From: Chrysoperla carnea
Lineage: Eukaryota > Arthropoda > Insecta > Neuroptera > Chrysopidae
Assembly (NCBI RefSeq): GCF_905475395.1
Contig: NC_058338.1
Coordinates: forward strand, 75,589,435 to 75,653,434
DNA length: 64,000 bases
Direction of reading: 5' to 3'
Position 1 is the stretch's first letter. Each line of letters starts with the position of its first letter. This document shows positions 48,897 to 59,800 of the stretch, piece by piece. The position numbers and the translations under genes were made by a program. The notes below the pieces were generated by a model. That model did no database searches, was not told where the DNA came from, and saw only the letters and a list, made by a program, of their open reading frames with translations.

Positions 48897-49436
48897 TTTT
48901 GATCATCACTACATAGTATAAAACAAAGTCGCTTTCTCTGTCCCTATGTCCCTATGTCCCTTTGTATGCTTAAATCTTTGAAACTACGCAACGGATTTTG
49001 ATGCGGTTTTTTTTAATAGATAGAGTGATTCAAGAGGAAGGTTTATATGTATAATAACATCCATTAAATAGTGGAGAAGTACTGTTATTTTTGAGGTTTC
49101 TAATGTGATGTGTAAAAATAAAATAAATAGTTAAAAATGTAAAAAGTAAATAAGTAAAAATGTAGTGTATGAATTTAGATATTCCAAAGATAGCAGGAAA
49201 TCTTCATGGTATAGGGAAAGGAGGATTGTTTTACTCCAAATTTAACGCGTGCGGGCCACGGGCAGTAATGAATAAATCAAAACTACTGGATCGATTTTAA
49301 TCACATAGGCTATATATTTTCTACCCGTGCGAAGCCAGAGCGGGCCGCTATGTTTTTATATACAACGTTCACAGTTTTTCTGTAGTGTATTTAGTATCAG
49401 CATTGGACCGGTGCGAAGCCGGGGCGGGTCGCTAGT
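48897..49436 (+). mobile_element. Helitron-like element, second family
   Basis: Starts at or near TCATCACTACATAGTATAAA with a triple 'gtccctat' run, followed by AACTACGCAACGGATTTTGA. It ends GTGCGAAGCCGGGGCGGGTC then GCTAG/T. A second, internal GTGCGAAGCCAGAGCGGGCC at about 49327 looks like an earlier terminus, so two copies may be joined or the tail duplicated. Assignment to Helitrons is from termini and my recollection of widespread insect copies. Confidence 0.6.
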
Positions 49437-49439
49437 TCC

Positions 49440-51200
49440 GCTATAAAATAAGAAGATCTACGTTTTCCCATTTTTGATAATTAAATCCGTTCGTTGAAAA
49501 ATTACTTGGAAACTTTTAAAAAAATCATTCTGTATAAAAAAAGTCAAGTCATTTAACCTTATCATAGAGGGTTCCATACTTCAAGGTGCAGCACATGCTC
49601 GGGATAACAATAAGTTTTCTTGTAACGAGAAAGATCTGGTGTAAGATACGACCTGTGTGGAGGTTAAAAAATTGATTTCTGGGTTTATATTAAATTATTA
49701 CAAAGGAATATCGATGGTTTGTTTTCGCATTTCTTAACAAATTATGAAAATACCGTAAAAGAGATGACACTAAATAAAATTAAAATTAAATACATATTAC
49801 TTGACGTCATATACTATGTTTGCCATTAGAATTCCATGCCAAATTCTATTTTGTTAGAAAGATATACAAACTAATCTTCGATGGCTTTTGATTGATTGTT
49901 TTTATTTATTATTCGAAAAATAATTATTTTTTGATTGTTTATATTGAAAGATCATATATAAGTTTTCATCCGGGATACCCAACCCCTTCGCATGCTAAGG
50001 GTTGATTAAATAATCTAAATGCTTATAAATCCAGACTGCAACACAAAATTTGATAACAAATGAACAAAAGGCTTTCTTATAACATCAATTAACTGAGAAA
50101 AATTTTTCATCCGGGATACCCACCCCCTTCACACATTTAAATGTAAATAAAAGCTAGCAACTGGGTTAAAAATCATGAAGAAAAAAAACAGTTTTGTTAT
50201 AAAACTTATATATGATCTTTCGATTTTTGTCAAAAAGAAAAGAAATGAATTTCGCCCTGTTGTTAACTCCATCGCTTGTTGTGATCAAAAAATTTTGACT
50301 TTTATGATTTTCTAGCAAAAAAATCGAGCTTAAACATTGTTGCTCTGGATTTATTTGTGATTTCCTTGTAAAAAAACATAGAAAACTTTTAAAAAACTTT
50401 CTACGGACCCTTAAAAAATTAGCATTGTTTCAGACCTCAATTATTACCAATTAAATATCATAATGGTTTTAATTGTTTTGATACAATTACTAATTTAATT
50501 ATTGTTTATGAATTGAAAGCTATTTTACTTTTAGCAAATATACGTCTTTTAGCAAATAAATTAGCATAAAGAAGCAAGTACAATAGCTTTAATGACTAAT
50601 CGTTTTTAGTCATGCTTATTTTTGAAGCCTGAACACTAGCGTCTACGTAAGCATTTCTTTTAACTTTAAATTGCTATACAGTATAGAATATTAGGTAACG
50701 AAAACAATGAATTGGAGTGCCCGCTTTGAGAAATTGCATCTTAGAGAGTAAGCAAAGTCATTGCCAATAAATTGAAATTGTTGAAATTTCTTTCTAGAAA
50801 TAATCATTCAACAATCATGAATAACACTGTACAATAACAATATTGTCTAAATTTAGTATATATTGATAAATAATAATATATCGATAAACAATAATATATT
50901 TTATTGCGCTAACTTATCACATTTCAAGAAATGCAACCATAAATATGGGAGAAATACTCTCTTCTCATACACCCATTTTCATCGATAAAACTTTTTACGA
51001 GTTTCATGCATATGCCAACTTAAAAAAGACACTCTATAGAGATAAATTATGAATAATATATTATTTGATTTATTTGAGAATTAAAAAATATGTTAGGGAA
51101 AATTCAAATGGCTTTTGATCAGGAATGAATGGTATTTTATTATGGCGTTTGATTTTATGACTTTGAATATTAGAACAGGCGCTGAATGGAGTTGAGTGTG
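49440..51200. other. AT-rich DNA without recognised gene
   Basis: A short inverted duplication is present: 'atatataagttttcatccgg', then 'gatacccaaccccttc', near 49955-49990. A related 'ttttcatccgggatacccac' occurs near 50105, and 'ttatatatgatctttcg' inverted at 50206. This suggests a decayed foldback repeat at about 49920-50225. Confidence 0.45.
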
Positions 51201-51201
51201 C

Positions 51202-51949
51202 AAAATATGAGTACCGCATTTTGTCAATTGATTCTTGATCAGAAACGCTTATAGATTAATATTGTGAATCTTGCCAGAAACCCTATTAGTCCAATTTTTG
51301 TATACCCTCCCTCCAAATAAATAGTTAGATAACATTTTTTTGAATCAAGTAAAAGTTGCTCTTGATTCTATGGGTTAGTTAACGTCAAAAAGGCTCTTTG
51401 TGATTTTTTCGTAAACTTCTTCGTTTTCGAGATATAAACAGTTTAATGTTTAGAAAAACTCCAAAAAGGCCATTTTAAAAGCACAAAAACGGGTCTTAAA
51501 ATTATATTTTATAGAGCTTATCAAAATTCTAAAATAATGTTTGAACATCCTTTATGAAGTTCTGAAGAGAAATTACAGATTCTTTAATTTTGAAGCCTCA
51601 ACTTTTAATTCTTTAAAGATGTTATAATTCTTATTAATAACAGTGTTATAACCTGTATTAGTCTTCAGATCTTTATTAAAGGATGTTCAAACATTATTTA
51701 AGAATTTTGATAAACTCAAAAATCTAATTTTATGCCCTGTTTTTTTAGCTTTTTTTTTTTTAGACGTTAAATAACCCATAGAATCAAGAGTAACATTTAC
51801 TTGATTCAAAAAAATGTTTAACTGTTTATTTGGAGGGGGGGGGGGGATACAAAAATTGGACTAATAGGGTTTCTGGCAAGATTCACAATATTAATCTATA
51901 AGCTTTTCTAATCAAGAATCAATTGACAAAATGCGGTACTCATATTTTA
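51202..51949. mobile_element. 748-bp near-complete palindrome (foldback element)
   Basis: The arms AAAATATGAGTACCGCATTT and AAATGCGGTACTCATATTTT are inverted. Inward, 'aatattgtgaatcttgccag', 'aaaccctattagtccaattt' and 'ttgattctatgggtta' each have inverted partners up to a centre at about 51600. The right arm contains a G-run of 12 or more (51835-51847) replacing the left arm's mixed GGAGGGAGGG complement. Confidence 0.9.
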
Positions 51950-52940
51950 CTTTAAACGCTTTTTTCTTTCGAGTCGAATTTCTCGTAAAAATGATGCGCA
52001 ATTTTAAAAAGCTTTCGAAAAGTATGCTCATGTTTCTTGGCGAAAAAAAAACTGTGTTGTAAAGTGTAAAAAATAAAGAAAATTTATACTGTTTTATTAA
52101 AACTTTTTAGTATTTAAACTTTTGCTTTTGTCAGCAATTTTAGCAATTTATGATTGTTTATTTTTATTATTTATTATTTTTTTATTTATAAACATAGTCA
52201 TAATTTAAAATATGTTATAGATATACATTAGAAAATTACTGTTCAAAAATACGCTGGTTTTTCCAAATGACACTATGAATATGATTGGAGATTTTCCCTT
52301 CGTAATTAGACGATATTATTATTGTATTGGTCTACGAAAAGTTGTCTATGTAGGCAAATGATTTGCCACTTACGGAAATTTGGAAGAATTTTAATTGAAA
52401 GTGGGACTTGTTGTGTAATATACATATTTATATTTCTTACGAGACGGTATGGTTGAGAATCGTCATTTCGGTACATTTTTTAAAATAATCAATAATTATG
52501 CAGGGCAAGTAATTATTAAGCGGGATAAAAAATAATGTAATACGTTAATGAAAAAAAATTAAGAAACCTATTAAAAAATTAACCTATTGAGTAGGGTATC
52601 AAAATAAAGGACATTAAAAAATATATATAAGTTATAAGTTTTTAATTTAATTAGGAATAATAAATTGGTTTAAAAGTTTTAATAGAGTATAATGAGAGAG
52701 TTTTTTAGGGACACTAAAAAGTCTAAAATAAAATAAATAATAAAAAATAAATAAAAAACGCGACTGCGTTAAATGAAATCTGAAAAGGAAGAAACAAGTC
52801 CAGTAGTTTGCAAAGCGACTTTAAGGAGATATGCAAGGATTAGATAATACTAGGGATTTCAATAAAATTTTATAAATACATTTTTTTTATTAACAAAGTT
52901 TCTAAAAATCACAAAAAATTCCTAGGCCACCGGACTTTTT

Positions 52941-53510
52941 ATACCATGTATATATGAAATATACATAGTAAAGTTTCGTCCCAAGTTTGTAACGCTTAAA
53001 AATATTGATGCTACGAAAAATATTTTGGTATAGGTGTTCATAGAATCACCTAATTAGTCCATTTCCGGTTGTTTGTTCGTCTGTCTGCCAACACGATAAC
53101 TCAAAAACGAAATGAAATATCAAGCTGAAATTTTTATAGCGTACTCAGAACGTAAAAAGTGAGGTCGAGTTCGTAAATGAGCAATATGGGTCAATTGGGT
53201 CTTGGGTCCGTAGGACCCATCTTGTATACCGTTAGAGATAGAACAAAAATTTAAAAAAATGTTCTTCGTGAAAAAATAAACAACTTTTGTCTGAAACATT
53301 TTTTTTGTAAACATCACAGTTTACCCACGAGGGCGCTAATTAGGTGCAAATTTTATAGTATGTATTAATATGAGAAAATCAGTTATGTGTGTGTGGCCTT
53401 TTAAAAGTGGATATTTTTTACGGGACATCAAAAAACAAATGACTACGTCATCAACACTATCTATTCATGGTATTTCAACAATTAACCCAGTCAATTGTTT
53501 GTTTTCACTT
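52941..53510 (+). repeat. 550-bp interspersed repeat, copy E
   Basis: Forward, full length. ATACCATGTATATATGAAAT to GTCAATTGTTTGTTTTCACT. The minus-strand ORF within it at 53120-53317 is a by-product of the conserved core. Confidence 0.9.
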
Positions 53511-54620
53511 ATTATTATTTTATCGTTCAAAATTGGCTGAAAAAATGATCATTTAAAAAATTGTGTAGTTGATAATAATACCATAAAAATAAGGTTGCCG
53601 ATGATATAACAACAAAATTTAAATTTAATTATTAAAATTCGAAGATCTATCATTTGATGAACAGAGACGACTATAGTATAAGTATTGATGATTGAAGAAC
53701 GATATCTATATTATCAAATTTATAAGCATCGTTTGCACACAATATTTTTTTTATTTTTGTAGTTGTATGGTATTGTAAAGCCAAAAATAATTCATTACTT
53801 TACTACAAAGCATCTATTTGGTTTATATGTGTGTTCCGTGTAATAAACCAACACTTTTTTTTACAATATTGTAAGTTTACAATCACCTTAACAGCCGAGA
53901 CCCATTAAATCTAGACCGAATCAAACCTTTCCAATAATGCGCCCTTACTGTTGTTAAGTTGTTATGTAAACTACTGGACTAGTTTCTTCCTTTTCAGATT
54001 TTATTTAACGCAGTCGTCGGATTTTTTATTTTTATAATTATTTATTTTTTAATGAGTTTACTTATCAAGTGTATTTAAATCTGAGTTTTTAAAAAGATAA
54101 GAAAATTTCTTTTATGAAATAAATAATATATCAGCTATTGTATCATCTAAAGTAACCGAAATATTTTAGATAACTCTTATTACAGTGTCTTTTAAAGTTT
54201 TTATTGTAAAACAATTCACAAATTTTACCATAAAATTTTTTTAAATATTTATGAACTGATAACTAATTTCATATTTAAACTTAGATATTGAAAAGTTATC
54301 AGACAAATTCTTAATGACCTGCTGTGAAATGTAAATAAAAAAATTAAAATTAAATAGATTTCTCTAAAGTTTTTTTGATTATCAAATTCTTGGCACTCTT
54401 GATTTTAGTACTTGAATGACGAATGAATTATACTTATCTTTCTATTGTTTGCAGACAAATATGATCTTATATGTGGCGTTTTCTTATCTTATCGTTCTGT
54501 TGAAATGTTTCATCGCAATCAGGCAACATTACAGGCCTTTCAGGCCGTTATTAGTTGCAATTTGAAAAGTATTTTAATGAGCAGTAAAGAAAAATTAATT
54601 TTTGTATAATATTTATAGAA

Positions 54621-55088
54621 GTAGTCCGGCCGTCACGTCACTAGTCAACTATTCAACTAGGCAATTTGTATGACACAAATGTAATAAAATGTTCTAAAAA
54701 TATCGTAAACTAGACAATTTGTGTGACGTAAATGTAATAAAATACTCTAAAAATACCGTAAAAGCGTCAAAAACCAAAGTTTTTTTATGTTTTCTTTTTG
54801 GACAGCCCGTAAGGTAAAGTTTTTTTGCATAAATAGAATCTGTGATAAATTTTATTCATAATGAAACCTTTTTTGAACCTCAATCACTGATTAATTTTTG
54901 TACAATTAACATTATCGTGAGTTCTTCCATAAGGTACTGTGTTAAAAATCACTTTTTTAAAATGAAAAAATTCAAAATTTTGCCCCGCAAGAAGCCCCAA
55001 ACTGCGTTTATTGTGATCAAGGTACTTTGAATTATTATGTACCGCAAAAAAGGAACATTCTTCGTACTTGCTCAAACAGCCGGACTAC
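54621..55088 (+). mobile_element. MITE family C, copy 2, with clean ends
   Basis: GTAGTCCGGCCGTCACG and AGCCGGACTAC are inverted ends. Near the left end a segment ('caatttgt.tga', then 'aaatgtaataaaat.ctctaa', then 'aaataccgtaa') occurs twice in tandem (about 54660 and 54713), making this copy longer than copy 1. Confidence 0.85.
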
Positions 55089-55689
55089 CTTAACTGATTT
55101 ATGTTTGAAAGTTAAAATAATTTTAGTTTTGTCTAATTTTAGATATTAGACTAAAATTGTAAATTAATAAAAAATTATTTTGTTTCGGAAATTTTTATCA
55201 ACAATGAAAATTGCAAAAAGTACATTTTGAATTTTTTCAAAATAAATTTTTTTTTTGTATTTTTTGATCAGTTTTTAGCAAAAAAATATACTCGTAATTT
55301 TTTTTTCACAACGCTTTTTTTCGAAATATAAATTTTGGAAAAATTAAAAATGCAATATTCGATTTTAAGAAAAATGTGTTTTTTTTCTTCAATTCTGAGA
55401 GATTTCGCTTAGCTAACGCAGCTCCTGCGCATTCTACATTACGTCTAAACTTGGGTAGTAATTTTTTTAACCGTAGCGCAATATCAATCCAACTGAACGT
55501 AGTACAGCGGTTATGAAAAGGAACAGGTTTTTTTGTAAAACAACCGACAGTTTTGTAAAACAACTGATTCGGCAATCCATCTTCGACAAATATATACGCA
55601 TAGACAAATTTGATAATAAGTTCCAGATGCATTTATTTGTTTCAATTATCCTTTTTTGTTAGCAGGAGTTTTATTATTTAAATTACAAA

Positions 55690-55790
55690 ATGAAGATCTT
55701 AAAGTAATGCGTTCATATTCTTGCAGAAAAAAATCGTTTTTATTTTGCACCATAGTAAATATCTTGAATTGGTCATGTTTAAGGTAGTAC
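55690..55790 (-). repeat. 100-bp dispersed repeat, copy 1
   Basis: Shares 'atcgtttttattttgca' and 'tagtaaatatcttgaattgg' then 'tcatgttta' with 56760-56850. The deduced peptide HDQFKIFTMVQNKNDF occurs in both places, but I see no gene. Confidence 0.7.
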
Positions 55791-56120
55791 GAGCGCCAAA
55801 GCAAGTTTAGACTTGTGGTTGAAATTATTTGTAATTTATTTTCAACTTTGATGGTAAATTTAGTTATAACTTCATGGATGTTGACATAAAATAAGAATAC
55901 AATTTTTCGATATCTGCCTTGCTTTTCGAAATATCGAAAGGTTACTAATTTTAAAAAAATTTTCAATTTTCGATATTTTGAAAATGACTTCAGGCATCGA
56001 AAAGTTGTATTCTTGTTTTTCGTCTTGTCAAGTTATAACATTCACCATCAAAATTGAAAATATATTTGTTTAAATTTGTGTTCAATAATTTATTAAGGTT
56101 TTAATTTAGTTTTTTTTCCA
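55782..56120. repeat. Foldback repeat family F, copy 2
   Basis: Starts AAGGTAGTACGAGCGCCAAA and repeats the word order of 45264-45660, including the internal inverted 'ttcaattttcgatattttga' centre. Confidence 0.75.
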
Positions 56121-56222
56121 CCGATTAGTTGTGGAGAAATCTACCCTTACAATTTTCAGAATTGATAAAGACTTAGTCCTTAGTCCAACTTCATATAACA
56201 AAAAATCAAGCGTTTTGTCTTT

Positions 56223-56676
56223 TATACCATGTATGTATGAAATATACATAGTGTATAAAGTTTAGTACCAAGTTTGTAACGCTTAAAAAAATTGATGCTA
56301 CAAAAAAAATTTGGTATAGGTCCATTTTTGTATAATTAGTCCATTTTCGGTTGTTCGTCCGTCCGTCTGTGAACACGATAACTCAAAAACGAAAAAAGAT
56401 ATCAACCCATCTTGTAAACCGTTAGAGATATAACAAAAGTTTAAATGTAAAAAATGATCATTATAAAAAAATTAACAACTTTTGTTTGAAACATTTTTTT
56501 GTAAACATCTATATTTACTCACGGGGGCACACATTAAATGCAAATTTTATAGTATGTATTAATATAGAATTATCAGTTATGTATGTGTGACATGTTAAGG
56601 TAATATTGTAATGTGAAAGAGTAATCATCACTGTCTATACATGGTATTTCAACAATTGACTCAGTCAATTGTTTTA
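56223..56676 (+). repeat. 550-bp interspersed repeat, copy F (internally shortened)
   Basis: TATACCATGTATGTATGAAA to CAGTCAATTGTTTTATTTA. It lacks about 100 bp in the centre, between 'aaaaaagatatcaa' and 'cccatcttgtaaaccg', as a clean internal deletion. Confidence 0.85.
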
Positions 56677-56759
56677 TTTAAAGTTGCCCTGACGCTCGTA
56701 CATCCTTAAATGGTTTCTTTTGTTAACATCTATTTTAGAATAGAATGTATGCATTTGAT

Positions 56760-56850
56760 ATTCGTTGCCATATTCTTGATAAAAATCGTTTTTATTTTGC
56801 ATCACAGTAAATATCTTGAATTGGTCATGTTTAAAATAGTTTTTTTTGTT
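56760..56850 (-). repeat. 100-bp dispersed repeat, copy 2
   Basis: Partner of 55690-55790; contains the same 'gtaaatatcttgaattggtc' word. Confidence 0.7.
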
Positions 56851-56887
56851 AGAATCTATTTTATAATATAATAATTTTTTGCGCATA

Positions 56888-56893
56888 TTTATT
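56888..56893 (-). terminator. Candidate poly(A) signal directly after the stop
   Basis: AATAAA on the minus strand follows the TAA stop without a gap. It is a weak candidate, given the AT-richness. Confidence 0.35.
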
Positions 56894-59800
56894 TTATAAT
56901 ATAACAGTAAAAAATACAGCTGCCCAAATCACAAAACATGTGAATAATGTAACCATAGCACCAGTGCGAAATTTATCCCAACCAATTAGAATCATGTGAC
57001 TTTTGGAAGAGCTGGTTGAGTTCTTTTTTGTTTCATTTTCTGGTGTTATATTGTATATTGCGGATATTGGATCCTGAAACATAGAAATAATTTAAATTTT
57101 TTAACAAATATGCTTTTTAAAAATTAAAAAAATTACTATGATTGGTTTGAGGGAATCGGATTAATGTGGATTTTTCAGCTGATAAAAATTGGAAGAAGAC
57201 CATATAGTACAGGAAATGAATGTAAATTCAGGGTTTTGAATTTTCATATTTTTTATGGTCATATTCGAATTTAGCGATCCCAAAAGCCCCCACATTGGTA
57301 TTTTCGGGAACTCGGGGGCACAAAATCGGTTAATTAATTTTTTTTTTGTTGCATCTTTATAAATAGTGAAAATATTTTAGCTCGGGAAGATGTAGACTTA
57401 TCAATATTCTATCATTTGATTAAAAAAAAAAATAAAAATAAATAAATCGGATAAATGCACGGGCTCTTTAAAGCTAAGGGCTACTATCTCCTATTACTAC
57501 AATCAAATTAACGTTCCTTTGTAGGTGAAACAAGTTTGTATCCGAAATATATTTTGGAATATGATGAGCGAGATTAAATATTTCTAAAAACTTGGGATAC
57601 CATCCTTGGGAAAACGTACCGTCAACTTGAATTTAACTGTGCATCCAGTTCTTACTGGACTAGTAAGGACGCACCTCGTTCTCTACTAGTTTTAACGAAA
57701 ACAGTAATAAGATAAAAGTTATGGCAAATTAAATTGTCTACAAAGGTCATGTAACATTTTGCTATGTATTTTTTATTTAACTTAACCTAGAAAATAGAGA
57801 AAATAGAGAGAATTTGATAAAATGTTTTTCATAACATTCAGATGTTACTTTTTTACTAATCTTTTGTTTCAATGTTATTTCTGTAGAACGTAAAGTTCTG
57901 TTATTGAAGTGTTTCTAACTTTAGTGAAATTAATATATCGGTATAGATAAAAGAAATAAAGATGTTTTTGATGTGTTCGAAATCTGTAGTCCAAAGCAAA
58001 GCCGAGGATTCCAATCCAACAAGTGAAACAACTTTTTTTTTCCTAAAAAAAATTTCTTTTTTCTTAAAAGAGTGAGTAAATCGCCGAAAAGCGGTTCTTC
58101 ATTCACCCGCAAAAAAAAATATACTATCGTAAATAATTTAGGAAACAGGCGTGCCATCTTTAGGACAATCAACGTACATTGGTTACTAAATCCACTGATC
58201 CTTACTCAATCTAGAGAAAAGTTTTTCATAGCTGTTTACAGCAGAAGCTGAAGCTGAAAAAATCATTGAACCGGACGGGAATAAAATCTCTACAAAAAAG
58301 GCCCTATTTTTTGCTTAAGTACATATTAAATTATCTACCGGAATGTTAGTGCAAAATTTGAAACAAATAATTTTGAAATATCTCACATAGTCACATTGCA
58401 CTAATTCCATAACCGCAACAAATATATGGGTATTTTACTCTCAAATAGCGTTATTAAAATTTTAGCGACGCATAAGCGGCTTTTAAATAACTCTGTACAG
58501 GCTTTGTTCGGGAGTGCGCAACTTTGGCGACCTCTGGCGCGAGAACAACGAGTCACAGTAAACAATTGTTTAGACAAATGTTATTTCCCGTTATATGCTG
58601 TCTGTAATTTTCATGGAAACTTTTTTTTCCATTCCTTTCGCCGAAAATGCTTAAATCGCAAAAAGGAAAATTATTTGTCTCTTTTGCACTAACTTTACAG
58701 TAGATTTTTTAATATGTGATTTACACAAAAAATCCATGGGGCCTTTTCTAGGATTACCGTAACAAGGCATAATACTTAAACTAAAGGTTAGTAAAAAGTG
58801 TCATCTGAATTTTATAAAAAACTTTAACCACAATTTTCTAGGTGAAATAATGCGATAACTTTTTAAATCTCTATATATTATAAATGCGAAAGTAAGCATG
58901 TTTGTTTGTTTGTTTGTTATGCTTTCACGCTAAAACTAGTGAATGGTTTTTAATGAAACTGTACAGCAATATAGCTCATATTTTAGAATAACACATGAGA
59001 TATAATTTAAAAAGATATATTAATAAAAAAAAAAAAAATAAATAAATAAAAATTAATTTAATTTGACATTACCATAAGTTACAGATTTCTGTAAAAGTAG
59101 TCAATATAAAATATTTCACAGCCATCTTTTCTGATATACTCAATGAATAATTACAAATATTATACATTTAAAAAATAGAAAACCATACATATATTTTACC
59201 TGTGTAAAACAATCCTTACCATTATTTCGAGTTTATTTCATTATTTTTTTCTTTAACTAAACTAGTAGAAAACGAGATACGGTAGAAAAACTGAACGGTA
59301 TGTCTCCCCAAGGGTATCTTCCCAACTTTTTGAATTTAAGCTCGCCAAAGGTCCCTCCACTATATCCCAAAATATATTTCGGACACAAATATTTTTTTCT
59401 ATTTCGTTAATTTGATTGGAGTATATATAGTCTTCTTCCACTTCATTACACAATTTAGAATTTTATCTTTCAGCTGTTGTCACTTGCAAACAATGTTAAA
59501 ATAATTATTAATATATACAAATTATTATCAGTTTCAATTAACAATGCTCTATTGATTAATTATAATATTATATCCATATGCAAACTATCTATTTTTAAAC
59601 ATTGCATTGTATCATTTTTGTATTTTTTATCTGTCCGTATTTAAGATTCCGTATTTAATATACGAATTGAGTCATTGCATGCAAATTTTTAACGCCAGAG
59701 TGTACATTGAACCCATTCTCGTCAAATAATAAACAAAAATTTCGATATTTATACCATTATACCAAGGTATACTAAGTTTAGTTCCAAGTTTGTAACGCTT

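Noticed and set aside
53120-53317. 65-codon minus-strand ORF with SYGPKTQLTHIAHLRTRPHF
   Set aside because: It is a translation of the conserved core of the 550-bp repeat; other copies have it interrupted.
55306-55966. Two adjacent minus-strand ORFs of 106-108 codons
   Set aside because: They overlap repeat family F and the 100-bp dispersed repeat; no domain is recognisable.
58426-58692. 88-codon plus-strand ORF
   Set aside because: Lies wholly inside the foldback MITE at 58320-58719.
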